From: an uncultured Polaribacter sp.
GTDB lineage: Bacteria > Bacteroidota > Bacteroidia > Flavobacteriales > Flavobacteriaceae
DNA length: 64,000 nt
Assembly (NCBI RefSeq): GCF_947503855.1
Contig: NZ_CANNFF010000012.1
Span: 1-64,000, forward strand
Direction: 5' to 3'
Shown here: positions 33,279 through 48,200 of the stretch, one piece after another
How positions within the stretch are numbered: the stretch's first letter is position 1
Layout of the letters: the number at the start of each line of letters is the position of its first letter
Notes under the pieces: generated by a model
Databases searched by the model: none
What the model was told of the DNA's origin: nothing
Seen by the model: the letters and a program-made list of their open reading frames with translations, nothing else
Position numbers and translations under genes: made by a program

Positions 33279-36200
33279 ATGAAATTTTTTAATATTCTTT
33301 TTTGTCTATCATTAACATTTATTACATTTAATTCTTTTTCACAAGAAATTGTTGATTTAAGCACCTGGGAGCAAAGAGGGGATCTTAATAATGGTAATTG
33401 GGTTTATGACAGCAATGCAAATAGTGTTAAACAAACCACCAATAGTAATCCAACTTTTTATGTAAGTGATCAAAATTTCATAAATAAAACAATCACTGGT
33501 GAGATTTATGTTAATACAAGTAGTGATGATGATTTTATAGGTTTTGTTCTTGGATTTGAAGAGCCGACAGCTAGTCTGTTGAATCGCTACAAATTTTTGT
33601 TGGTTGATTGGAAACAGCTAGATCAGGATCCTAGTAATAATACTCTTGCCAAGGCAGAGATCAGATTAATTTATTATGATAAAGCAGCAAATGATCCTGG
33701 TAATATTTTTTGGTCAACACCTACTCAAACTTCAACTTGGGGAGTAATTGACACTTATGATCCATCTCCAAGTTTTCCTGATGTCAACTCACAAGGTGGC
33801 TGGGAAGAGTTTAAAACTATTGAATTTAAAACAGTCTATTCTGAAAATAATGTCAAGATTTTCTTTGATTTTGGAGACGGAAACTTTACGAAGGTTTTTG
33901 ACGTTGATGCCTCCAGTGTTCCTTTTTTCGAATCGTTTCCTGAGGGTAGAGTAGGGTTTTATAATTACTCTCAGAATGAAGTGATTTATAAAAACTTTAC
34001 TGTACCTAATGGGAATTTTGAAATTGTGTCAACTGGTGGAGGAATTGAAGGTGTTGATTGGATGCTTTCAGGAAGTACATTAATCCCACTTTCGAGTAAT
34101 GCAAAAATTAATTCGTCTGATTTTGAAAGCTTGCAAACAGGCGTGTCTACTATTAAAATTTCTGCAGAAAGTGCTTTTACTTTATCCGATGAAATTGACA
34201 TTACCATCCCGCTAACCATTGAAAGTGAGACAATTACTTTAAATTCCGATATTATTTCTTCTGTTGATATTGGAGAGGCATTGGCTTTAAAATCAGAGAA
34301 GTCTATTTCCACAAACACTTCAGGCGTAACAATAATTACCCAAGGGGGTAATGTATTACTAAATTCCAATACAGATGATTCTGAGGGTGGTTCGATTGCT
34401 ATGGATATTGCAACCATCAATACAAATGGAGGGAATATTACTTTATCAGGCGGTTCAGACCCTTTTACGGGTTATGCGGAAGGTTTAAACGAGCCTAGCA
34501 TCACAGGATATTCGCTTCAGACTCCATTTAAAGGAATTTTCTTGAATGGAACTACCCTAAATGCTGCAGGAGGAGATATCATACTCCGTGGAAAAGGTGG
34601 TGACGTAACTGGTGTTGCCGGTAGTTATTTTGCAATTGGTATTGATATGGTGGGTTATCAGTCAGATGCGCAAGGGAACGCCAATACTCTTGGCACTATT
34701 ATTACTACTTCGGGGAGCGGTTCAATTTCATTGAATGGTCTAGGAGGAGTGAATAATAATGCTAACACTCATGCAGTAGGAATTAATTTCTTCGAGAATA
34801 ACGGAGGAGTTAATTCGATTATTACCACAGATGGTTCTATTAGTCTTCATGGATCTGATGGTTCAGGTAATGCGATTGAGCACGTTGGGGTTCTGAACGA
34901 TGGAGGAGATGTATCGATATATTCTAATTCAGGCTCAATTAAGATTTCTGGTGCGGGAGATACCGCAGCATATGGTTTTAAAGTAGATGGTCCGACAAAT
35001 ATTGGATGGGACGGCGCTAATGCATTTACATCAGGAGATATTGCTATAGATGTTGATAATTTTAGTTTTACATCTTTAGCCAACTTCAAAACTGCAGGTG
35101 GCCTTAGCTTTCAACCATATGGAAATTCATTTGTTAGTGGAGGGATCAGTTTCCCTACTTCAAACGGCACTCTTGCAAATACGATTTCGTCACTCACAAT
35201 AGGGAAATCAACCAACACGGCTGATGTGACTATTTCAGCAGCAATCAGCATGGCTGGACCTATTACGGTGTATGGTGGTAATATCAATATCAACCAAAAC
35301 CTTAGCTCCACGGCTAATGGGGCGCCTATTTTGTTTAAGGCCTCTGGTAGCATTACTGTGGCTTCTGACAAGTCCATTCAAACGAATAATGGCGATATTA
35401 TCTATTGGGCCGATAGTGATATAGATAACGAAGGGGCGATTAGCCTTGGAGATAATGTCACCCTAAATTCAGCCAACGGATCTACAACATCAAACCTTTC
35501 AGGCGGCGGTAAGATTGTCTTAGCAGGAGGTGCAGATGATGGTGCTAATGATGGAACTGCCTCAGATGGCATTCCAGATGGGTTTGCATCGAGTTCAACT
35601 GGAAATGGAATAAAGCTTAGTGCTTCAACTGAAAATCATACACAAATGTATTCTGGAGGAGGCAACATAATTATTAGAGGTCTTAGTAATCATGACTCAC
35701 CATCTGACAATAGAGATGAGATCGGTATTCAGCATCAAGGTAGTTGGACAGCAAACTCAGGAAACGGATCTATTGATATAATTGGTATAAGTGATAAATT
35801 TTATGGTGTTAATTTTGTACGCGTATTGTCTTACAGTATAACAGGTCCTAAACTTTTGTCTCTCATATCAAATAAAGCTGTAGGTGCTGCAATAACTATT
35901 TCTGGAACCTCAAGTACTAGTCATGGTGTTGTGTTTAACTATGATAACCCAAAAGAAATATTAGCTACGGGTGGTGGTGATATTGTGATCACAGGTGCTG
36001 GTGCAGGTAGTGGTTATGGCATCTTTTTACAAAATCAAGATATTCTAGCTACTACGGGTGCTATTATTTTAAATGCTGGTGCAAAAGGAATCTATACTGC
36101 AAATGCCGGAATGAACCTTGGTCGTAAAGTAGGAAGCCCCATTACTATAAGCTCTTCTGATATTCGTTTGATAGCTGATCGCCTTGAATTTGTTAACACA

Positions 36201-39200
36201 GCTAATCTAAGCACTTCGGGTAAAGTAACTATTGAATCTAATGCAGACAGCTTTACAGGCGTGCTTACTTTTCCAGTCGACAATCTTACGCTTAGCAACG
36301 ATGTAAGCGGATTGACCCTTGGGAAGGCAACTAATACAGTTGATATAACAGTTTCAAATGCTACTACCATTGCTGGTCCTATAACTATATATGGTAGCGA
36401 TCTTACTTTTAATGCTGCCCTTACAGCTACAGATGACAACATAAACCTTCATGCAACAGGCAATGTAACACAAAGTGCAGCACTCACAGCCAATGGTTTA
36501 GGTTTACACGGCACGGGAACCTTTACTCTTACCAACACTTCAAATAATGTAGCTACCATAGCAGGTGGTGATAACACCACCAAACTGGGAAGCCTAAGCT
36601 TTGTAGATGCCACCGGTGGCTTGACCATCGGTACGGTTAACCCAACAGGTATCGCAGCCACAGGAGATGTACTTATCGAAACACTCTCTGGAGATATCTT
36701 GCTCAAAGAACCTATTTTTACCACTTCGAGCACGACCACCGCTGCAGGCTACACAGGTGCCATTGTCCTTAATGCAGGAAAGAACAGTGCGATCGGGACG
36801 ACCACAGGAGGTGATATCATCGTTTCGGATGATGGTGCGGTGAGTGCACCAAATGGTATCACCAAACTATACAGCGGAAAAGAATCCACTAGCACAGGCT
36901 TGACTACTTTGGCCGGCGGTACTGCCAACAACAGAAATTCTGTCGATGAGACCACGACAACCTTCTCTCCTGTACTCAATGCGACAGGAGGTAACAACTA
37001 TGCACTTTATCGAGAAGCTGGAAACAACTCACTCTACACCGATGGTTCAAATGATTTTGTCCAGCTGGCGAGTAGTCCGATTGCAGATGGAGCGACAGAT
37101 TTTACCATTGAGCTCTGGATTAAGCCAGATGCCAGTAATTTCGATGATACCGAATACCATGGCTTCATTGGCTATTATACCGGTATTACTAATACTCGAA
37201 GCCCTTCCTTATGGCTGAAGGAAGGTAAAGTCCATCTGGATTCGTATCGAAACTCAGATAAACAGAGATTTGATTTTCTAACCGATCGTGCACTGATTAC
37301 TCAGGATGAATGGACTCATGTGGCCTTTGTCAAAGACGCAGAGATATTCCGAGTCTATTTGGATGGGGAATTGGCGATTACCACTGTGGCTCCTGATCAG
37401 GTCAACATTGAAGGTGATAGTTATTATATCGGCCGGGTTAACAATTATTTTTCAGGTCAACTTGACGAGGTTCGATTCTGGAATGACGCCCGAACAGAAG
37501 CTGAAATCTTGGACTTGATGAATGTGGAGGCTACTGGAACGGAGACAGGCTTGGTAGCTTATTATGACTTCAATCATGGAGTACCTGGTGGCACCAATGC
37601 CGGATTGACAACGCTAGAGGATAGAACCATAGGTGTGAATGATGGAATTTTGAATAATGCGGCCTTAAGTGGTTCGAGCAGTAACTGGGTCAGCGGATTC
37701 TTCCCTAAGATCTCAGGGGAGGGTTTTGTGTACAAAGGTGAGACGAGCCAGTTAATTCATTTTGCTTCTGGGGGTACTTGGTCTGTTGATAATCCCTCGA
37801 TTGGTACTATTACCTCTGGTGGTCTCCTCACCGGAGTTACTAGCGGTCAGGTCGTAGTAACCTATACCCAAGGAGGCAACACCAGCTCTAAAACAATTGA
37901 TGTGGTTGATCCGAATAACTTAGGAGGATTGACCGTTGTGACTTCTGGCGGAACTGCTGCTGGCAACGGCTGGACTTACAGCAATGGTGTAATTCGTCCA
38001 ACCTCATCCAATGCAGTGAATGTGAATGCTTCGGATGTGTTGGCAAAATTGAATCTAAACCACCTGACCATTGAAGCGAGTACTATTACGATCAATGCTG
38101 ATGTACTTTCTTCATACAGTAATGATCTAACCTTAAAGGCTACAGGTAATATTACCGTCAACGAAGACCATACCATTCAAACCAATGGTGGTGATATCAT
38201 ACTTTGGTCTAATAATGATGATGAGACTATTAATGGTGGATATATCTATCTTCAAGATAATACAACAATCGATACAAGAACTTCAAGTGATAGAACATCA
38301 GCTAATGGTTCTAATGATGATGAAAATGGTGGAGCTATAATCTTAGGTGGAGGAACTGGAACTACAGTACCTGCAGGATATGCCTTAAATAATGCGAATA
38401 CGCTAAGAGGGGGTATTAGCTTAGGAACTGAGAGTGGTGGCCAAAGACATGATAGTAATATTACATTGATTTCAGGAGGAGGAGATATTTCCCTTAAAGG
38501 GAAACAGACATCCTTACTTAATGGAGATGCTGCAGGTATTAATGCCTATGAAGGTTTTGTTCTTGATGCAGGTAAAACCGGAAATATAACTTTAGAGGGT
38601 GATGTTAGTGATTCTAACGCTTCATATTCAGACGGTATGAATCTTGGGAATTATGCTACTACTGCTGGTGGTGCAGCTTCACACATAAAAACAGTAGATG
38701 GAGACATCGCTTTAATGGGAAGCGCATCAGATGCATCAGTTCATAGCAGAGGGTTAACCTTAGCAGGAGGAGGTGCAGGATTGTTTATTCAAAGTACAGG
38801 TACAGGTAGTATCAGTCTTTCAGGTACGCCTGGAGGCACGGGAGTTCAGTATAATATTTTACTGATTGGCGCAAACATTCTAGCCAGTAGTGGTGATATA
38901 GATTTAGTTGGAGGCAGTACAGGAAAGATTTTTAATACTTCATTTGCTTCAACCATTGGTTACAAATTAGGTAGTGATGTTTTAAGTTCTACTAGCGACA
39001 TAACAGTTACTGGAGATGACTTTGATTTAAGTTCTGGATTTAACTTCAATACCGCAGGAACTTTAAAGGTAGAATCATTTGGGAACTCATTTACAAATGC
39101 ATTTAACACCTCTCAATTGACCTATTCTTCAGATTTGACAGGTCTTACCATTGGTAAATCAACAAATACCTCAAACGTAACGGTAGCTTCTGATATAGAT

Positions 39201-42200
39201 ATCAATGGCCCGGTAAGTATTTATGGTGGAAATATCTATGTAAATGAAAACATTGACACCCAAGGAGGTGCCACAAATGGAGATGTATTACTAAAAGTAT
39301 CGGCAGATATAGTACTTGCTGAATCTAAAACAATTACTACTGATGGAGGTGATGTAATTCTTTGGTCAAATAGTGATAATGAAACTACATCAGGGTCATT
39401 AATAACAAGAAAAGGCTCATCAATTACGACAAATAGTGGACATTTATGGATTGGAGGAGGTGCTGAATCAGGTTCTCTTTGGAATGGTCTAACAGTAGGG
39501 GATGGTTATGCTGTTGCCGGAACTAGTTTGAATGATTTAGATAGACCAAATACTAATACGGATGCATCTTGGAGAGGTGCTGGTATTTTCTTAGATGGAA
39601 CTACAATTAATACTTCAGGAGGGCATATTGCTATGTATGGAAAATCAGTTGGAAATTATGATGGGCTTGTAACATATGGCATCAATACTATTAATTCAGG
39701 TACTGGAAAAATTTCAATAAATGCTGACGCAAATGATAATTACGCATCACTTTTTGGGGTTCATAATAGTGTTACTCCATCAATAACAAATATCACATCA
39801 ACAAATAGTGATGCTGACGCCATTACTTTTAATCTAGGCTCTGGCACGGGAACACAAAATTATGGTGCTTGGGTAGAGGGTGATGTAATTGTTTTGGCCG
39901 CCAATGGTGGAGGCATAACTTATAATGCTTTATCGAATGTTTCTAATGTTGGACTTAATTTAGGTTATAGTACAACGAGTTCTGGTTATCTGTATTTATT
40001 AGCAGATGTTGGTGATATTAATTTAAATACAGGGCTTGGTGGGATTACCTTACAAAATCAATTCACCGATATTTATTTAGGTAAAAATGCTGATAAAGGG
40101 GTAAGTAGTTCATCAAGCGACATCACATTTACATCGGATAAAATCAGTTCAAATGGAATATTACATTTTAGTACATCGGGAGCTATAACTATCGAATCTT
40201 TAGGCAATTCATTTACCTCTGCATTCGATACAAGTACTTTAGATTATTCTTCTGATGTTACTGGTTTAATAATAGGTAAAGCTACAAATAATCAAGATGT
40301 TACAATTGGTGCGGTTGTTATTGATGGTCCGTTAACAGTATATGGGAAAAATATTGCAGTAAGCGGTGCGGTAAACGTCGGAAATAATACAGTTAAACTA
40401 TCGGGTTCAGGCAATGTAACAGATGGAGTAAATGGATATATAATTGCTGAAAGTTTAGCGCTTTTAGACGGTAATGTAACTTTAGACAATACTTCCAACA
40501 ATGTATCTTCGATAGCCGGAGGCGATAACGCCACCAAACTAGGTAGCCTTAACTATATAAATTCAGTAAGCTTAACGGTAGGCAGTGTAAATCCTACGGG
40601 GATTACTTCCTCAGGAACGATTGAGCTGGCTACGCTTACGGGAGATCTAACGATCACTGAGCCGATAGTTTCTACAAAATCTACGGGTGATGCGGTAAAG
40701 TTGTATGCGGACAAGGATGCCACTGCAGGTAATGCAGGCGACGGCAATATCAAAATAACCGATAATGGTTCAATAACCGTTGAATCAGGCGCAAGAGCCT
40801 TATTGTATTCGGGTAAGGAATCAGAGAGTACGGGAGTTCAGACAGAGGTAGGTGGAGAGAGCAACACACGTACAAGTGTTGATGCAACTACAGATTTAAG
40901 TACAGTTGACCCGGTATTGTCAGCGACAGGCAAGTATGGTTTGTTCCGCATGAAAAATGTGAATGACAATGCTAATCTTGTGAGTTTAACGACATCTTCA
41001 GGCGCGTTAAGTCCGGTGTTTGCTTCAGCGACTACGGATTATACGGTGGTTCTTCCGCAGGGGACAACAAGTGTAAACTTCACCCCGACAACCGACGATG
41101 GGTCAGCGACGCTAAAGATCAATGAAACAGCTCATACTAGCGGGGTTGCATATACTGCTAGTAATTTGAAGGCTTATCAGCTCTATGAGATAGAGGTAAC
41201 AGCAAGTGATGGTGTAGCGAAGAAGACCTATAAGCTAGCGGTATTGGTTACCCAAGCTACTGTCCCATCACCTACGGGTGTATGGCGTAATTTATTTGCT
41301 GGGGAGAATTTTGATCCGAACGATGATCAGCAGGCAACTGCTGATACGGATTTGGTTGGTAATTCGACCGATGCGATGATGCAAGCACAGCAAGAGACGT
41401 ATAGTTTTTCAGATGGTCAGGATAAGGTTTATTACTTCCGTGTTCGATTGGGTAATGAGAATGCGCCTAATACGAGTTTTTACTATGGTATGGATGTGGA
41501 CTCTGATTACAAGATAGACTTTGTGATAGAGGCGAACTTGAAGGACAAGACTCCATATGTGGCTTACCACGCTCATGATCCTAGTAAGGATGGTAGTGGT
41601 CCATCACAGACGGCCTGGTTAAACAGCAAGAAAGACAATAATATAGAGCGTCAGTTAGGTGCACGTGATGCACGCATTGTGAGTTATGTTACACAGGGAG
41701 AGTCAACGACCAATGTAGATATTGATGGACCCGTAGGTGGTCAGAACAATGGAGATGATACGTGGTTGGAATTTGCCTTTACTGAGTCAAGCTTTAAGTC
41801 ATGGACTAATGATTATTTAGGCAATGAATTAACTGGTTCAGATGTAAACGGTTTAGTAGCTTTTACATCGACTTCACAGACGGCCAATGGAGACATTGGA
41901 GGAATCAATGATAAGACGGCAGACCTTAGTTTGACTTGGCAGGAGTTAGGTAACTTTATAGAGTCTAATCTGGATGATGTGACGACATATTCATTGTTTA
42001 CCCCGACTGTAGCGAGCCAATTATCAAGAACAACAACACCTACAGTAACTGGTAGTTGGGGAGGTTCAAATGAAGGTGATGATACACTAACAGTAACTAT
42101 TGACGGAGTCACCTATACGGTAGGAAACGGTTTAACAACAGATGGTTCGTCATGGTCAGTAGAGGTAAGTACACCATTAGCAGAAGGTATTTATGATGTA

Positions 42201-45200
42201 ACAGCTACAGCGAGCAGGGCATCAGATGGATCTAGTAAGACAGACAGCACTGCAGAAGAGCTAGAGGTTAAATTGACTATCCTATTAACAAGTGAGACAA
42301 TTACAGTTGCTTCTATATCCGACTTAGTGTATACGGGCTCAGGTCAAACTCCAAGCCCAGAGGTTAAGGATGGCACTACGGCTCTTGTACAAGACACGGA
42401 TTACACGCTATCATATCAAGATAATATCAATGTAGGAGAAGCAACGGTTACCATTACAGGGATCAATGCCTACGAGGGCAGTAGAACAGTAACCTTTAAT
42501 ATTACCCCAGCACCACTGACTATTGTAGCAGAAGATAAGAGTAAGGTATTTGGAGAGGTAGATCCTGAGTTAACGGTAAGTTATGCAGGATTTGTGAACG
42601 GCGAGGATAAGGACGACCTAACAGGAACTTTATCTATCAGTAGAGTATCTGGAGAGGCGGTATCAACGTATGCTATTACAGCTTCAGGATTAACATCGAC
42701 AAACTACGATATAACGTATACTCCAGGAACATTTGCCATTACAAGTAGGCTTATTACTCAGTCTGCTATTACGGTATTACCGATAACGGACTTAGTGTAT
42801 ACGGGCTCAGTTCAAATTCCAAGCCCAGAGGTGAAGGATGGAGCTACGGTTCTTGTAGAAGACACGGATTACACGCTATCATATCAAGATAATATCAATG
42901 TAGGTACAGCAACAGTTACTGTTACAGGTACGGGTAATTACAATGGAACAAAAGATGTAACATTTGCAATCACTCCAGCACCACTGACTATTACAGCAGA
43001 AGATAAGAGTAAGGTATTTGGAGAAGTAGATCCATCGTTAACGGTAAGCTACACAGGTTTTGTAAACGCAGAAGATCAAGAAGACCTAACAGGTGCCTTA
43101 TCAATAAGTAGAGTATCTGGAGAGGCGGTATCAACGTATGCTATTACAGCTTCAGGATTAACATCGACAAACTACGATATAACGTATACTCCAGGAACAT
43201 TTGCCATTACAAGTAGGCTAATTAGTCAGTCTGCTATCACGGTATCTTCGATAACGGACTTAGTGTATACGGGCTTAGGTCAAACTCCAAGCCCAGAGGT
43301 GAAGGATGGAGCAATTACTTTGGTACAAGACACGGATTACACGCTGTCTTACCAGGACAACCTCAATGTAGGACAAGCTACAGTTACTGTTACAGGTAAG
43401 GGTAATTACAATGGAACAAGAACAGTAACCTTTAACATTCTGAAGAAGACGTTAACCATTAGTGGTCTTAGTGCCGATGATAAGGAATACGATGGTACAA
43501 CCGAAGCTACTTTATCTGGAACAGCAAGTTTGGTAGGTTTAGTAGATGGTGACGATGTGGTATTATCGGGTACCCCAGAGAGTACTTTTACATCACCTAA
43601 TGTATCCACAGCGATTACGGTAACAGTAGTTGGCTATGAGCTAACAGGAGCGGCAAAAGACAATTACAGTTTGAGTCAGCCAACGGGGCTTAGTGCAGAT
43701 ATCACTTACCGTGTGATAAGTGTTATCCCTACAAATGGTTTAACAAAGCAATACGGGGAAGTAGATCCTGAGTTTACTTACACCTTCAGTGGATCGATAA
43801 GTGGGCAGATGGCAGCTTTTAGAGGTAGCTTAAGCAGAGAGCAAGGAGAAGATGTAGATAGCTACCAGATAACTCAGGGCAGCTTAAGCCTAATAGACAA
43901 CGGCAACTTCAAAGCGTCGAATTATACGATTACTCTGACAACAAATATTGATTTTGAGATTACAAAAGCACCATTAATAGTCACGGTAAACAATGATGCT
44001 AAGTTTGTGACTCAGGCTGATAGACAAGGTTATGCAGGGGTAAGCTACAGTGGCTTTAAGTTTGGTGAGGATCTCACATCACTGAATACCACAAACCTGA
44101 CTATCACTCGAAGCAATTCGGGAGTTGAAGCAGCAGGTATATATACCGATGTACTAGAAGCTTCAGGTATAACATCACAGAACTATTCGATTAGTTATGA
44201 GCCAGCAGATTATCAGATTGTAGCGGCAGATCAGTTATATGTGAAGTTAGCAGATACAGAGGTTGTATATGGAGAGGATCCAGTCTACCGTGTAGAGTTG
44301 TCAGGATATTACAGTTCAGACAATACACAAGTAGTTGATTTAACTTCTAGTACGAGTGTAACAGGCAATAAAGTAACGGTAGTAGATGGAGTATCAGGAA
44401 GCGCAGAGTTTTTGATAGTTCCAGAGACGCCATTGTATAGTACATCAAATCATCTTTCTGTAGGTGCTTATAATTTAGTTTCAGACCAAGCGGTATTTAC
44501 TAGTTCAAACTTTAACAACACGTTAATTGAGCAAGGAGTTTTAAGGGTAAATCCTAAGGAATTAGTTGTCAGTTTATCAAGTACAAAGTCAAAGGTTTAT
44601 GATGGCAACGCGCTATTACCATCGATGATATTTGATTTGAGTACACCTTTTACGGGAGATAAGGTATCAGCATTAGGTACAGGTATTTATGAAAGTGCAA
44701 ATGCAGGAGAGACAGATTATAGGGTATCAGGCTTATCACTAAGTGGCTCTGATGCGAACAATTATTACATTCAAGGAGGAGCGAATACTCAGATTACAGG
44801 GACAGATGGTCAAATTAGCAAACGAACAATTAGCGTTGTTCCAAGAGTTGGACAATCAAAGATATTTGGTACATCGGATCCAATTTTGACTTATGATTAC
44901 AACGGAGAGGTTAATGGTGAGACACCTGTATTTAATGGTTCTTTAGAGCGTGAAGTAGGAGAATCTCGAGGGCTGTATGCTATTAGCCAAGGGTCTCTTT
45001 TATTGACAGATAAAGATAGTTTCATAGCCTCTAATTATGAATTAGCCTTTACAAGCGGGATTGACTTTACAATTACAAATAAGTTACTATCAGATCAGGA
45101 TATTAATATATTACCGATATCAGAGGTAATTTACAACGGGCAGGCACAGGAGCCTACTCCAGTGGTAAAAGATGGCGGAGTTACACTAACAGAGGGGGTT

Positions 45201-48200
45201 GATTATGAGTTATCTTATGATAATAATACCGATGTAGGCAAGGCAACTATTACCATTACAGGCTTAGGTAATTATGGAGGAGTCAGAACGGTTACTTTTA
45301 ACATTCTACCAAGAGTAATTACTGTGACGCCAGATTCAGATCAGAGTAAGGAGTATGGTGAATCGGATCCGTTACTGACTTATACCTTTAGTGGCGAAGT
45401 GAGTGGAGAGACCCCAGACTTTGACAACACACTAAGCAGGGAGCTTGGAGAGGATGTAGACAGCTACCAGATTACACAGGGTAGTTTAACCCTTGCAGAC
45501 AATGGATTGTTCAAGGCCTCTAATTATGAGATTGACTTTACAGCCAATATAGACTTTACGATTAGTAAGGCTTCACTTACAATTACTGTAAATAATGATT
45601 CTAAGTTTGTAACACAGGCTGATGTAGCGGGTTATGCAGGAGTGAGCTATAGTGGCTTTAAGTTTGGAGAAGACCAAACAGCTATAGATACTACAAACCT
45701 GAGTATTACCCGAAGTAATTTAGGAGTAGAAGCTGTAGGGATTTATCCATCTGTTTTGGAAGCCTCAGGAGTGATATCTCAGAACTATGATATTGTTTAT
45801 CAGAAAGGAGATTATACAATAATAGGAGCAGATCAGTTGTTAGTTAAGCTAAAAGACAGTGAGGTTGTTTATGCAGATGTTCCAGTCTTTGAGGTTTTAG
45901 AAGCGGGATATTATAATTCAAGTAATGAATTGATAGAAGACTTAACATCAAGTGTACAGGTTATTGGAACAGAGGTAACGGTAACTGATGGTACTTCTGG
46001 CACGGCAGTCTTTGATATAGTAGTAGTATCACCACAGTTGAGTAGTTCAGGTACTTTACAATCAGGAAGCTATGTATTGGAGTCGGGTAATATTAGTAAG
46101 ACGAGTCCGAACTTTAGTGATACGATAATACTTCAGGGTAACCTTAATGTAACACCAAAAGAGTTAACAGTCTCCTTGATTAGTAGTGTGATTAAGGAGT
46201 ATGATGGTAATGATAATCTGTTGAATTTAGAGTTATCTTTAACTACACCTATTGATACAGATATTGTATTGGCAAGTGGGGCTGGTGTTTATGAGAGTAA
46301 GGATGTTGGAGTAAGAAATTATACGGTATCAGGGATAACTTTAAGCGGAGCAGATGCAGGGAACTACTTTATCCAGGGAGGTGTAAATGCAAGTATCACG
46401 GGTACGGATGGAGAGATTACTAAGCGTGTGCTTACAGTGACTCCTGATGCAAACCAAGGTAAGACTTTTGGAGAGTCAGATCCTAGTTTGACTTATAGTT
46501 ATAGTGGATTGATAAATGGAGAGATACCACTCTTTAGTGGTACACTTGGCAGAGATCAAGGAGAGGCTGTTGGATCTTATCAGATCACACAAGGAAGTCT
46601 TGTATCACAAGACAATGGAGTTTTCTTGAAGGGTAACTACGAGCTTGTGTTTACTGAAGGAGAGTTTACGATCACTGCTAAGTCAATTACGGATGCAGAC
46701 ATCAGTGTAGCACCTATTGAGGACTTTGTTTACACGGGTCAAGGGATTACTCCTCCGTTAACGGTGAAGGATGGAGCAACTACTTTGGTACAGGGAACTG
46801 ATTATGGATTAGATTACAGTAATAATATCAATGTTGGTATAGCTACAGTTACGATTGTTAGCTATGGCAATTACACTGGTAACAAGGTAGTAACCTTTAA
46901 CATTACCCGAGCTCCACTGACTATTACGGCAGAAGATAAGACAAAGGAGTTTGGAGAGGATGATCCTGAGTTAACGGTAAGTTATACTGGTTTTGTGAAT
47001 GGCGAGGATGCTGAAGACCTTACAGGTAGCTTAGCAATCAGCAGAGCTACTGGCGAGTCAGCAGGCACTTATGCGATTACAGCTTCAGGTTTAACGTCAA
47101 CGAATTATGCGCTTACTTATACAGAAGGAGATTTTACGATCACTAGTAAGTCAATTACGGATACTGACATTACAGTATCTCCGATAACAGATTTGGTATA
47201 CAACGGATCATTACAAAGACCAAAGCCTATGGTAGAAGATGATTCAAACCTATTAGATGAAGGAATCGATTATAGATTAAGTTATAGTGATAATACCAAT
47301 GTAGGGCAAGCGAGAGTAACCATTACAGGAATTGGTAATTATAATGGTAGTAGAACCGTAAGGTTTATGATTTTACCAAAGGTTATAGAAATTTTAATAC
47401 CAGATCAAGAGAAAGATTATGGTGCTCAAGATCCTGTATTGGTATTTACAGCAGATCCTGTACTTTTTGGTTCGGACGAATTTACAGGGGTGTTATCACG
47501 AGAATCAGGTGAGGCTGTAGGAGAGTATTTAATATCCTCTGGGACTTTAAGTGCAGGAGATAATTATACTTTAAATATTCAGTCAGATGCTATTTTTAGG
47601 ATTATTAGAATTGATAGTGACGGAGACGGTGTTGCGGATGATATAGAAGAGACAGATGGAACAGACCCGTTAGATACTTGTGATTTTGTATTGGCAAGTC
47701 AAACATTTCCACCGAGTATAGCTTGGGACACAGCAGACTGTGATATTGATGGAGTAACCAATGCCGAAGAATTGATAGATGGTACTGATCCATTGAATTC
47801 AGATAGTGATGGAGATGGAGTTGTAGATGGTTATGAGAAAACAGATGGTACAGATCCATTAGATTTTTGTTCATCAGTACCATCTAGAATTACAGAGTCA
47901 TTATCTGATGAATTTTTGTTTAGTGACTGTGACGGTGATGGTTTGAGTAATGGAGATGAGATTGGATTAGATCCAAAAAATCCAATTGACTCAAATGGTA
48001 ATGGTGTTTTTGATTATTTAGAGTTCAATAATTATAGACCTTCGGCAGAGGATAATTTAGAGATTTTTAATTTATTGACACCAAATGGAGATGGCCAGAA
48101 TGATGTATTTGTGATCCGTAATATTGAGTTGTATCCGGAGAATATTTTAGAGATTTACAATCGTTGGGGATCTAAGGTTTATAATGTATCGGGATATGGG

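Noticed and set aside
47605..47883. Minus-strand ORF rich in His and Leu
   Set aside because: It is the antisense shadow of the Asp/Gly-rich calcium-binding repeats of the adhesin.
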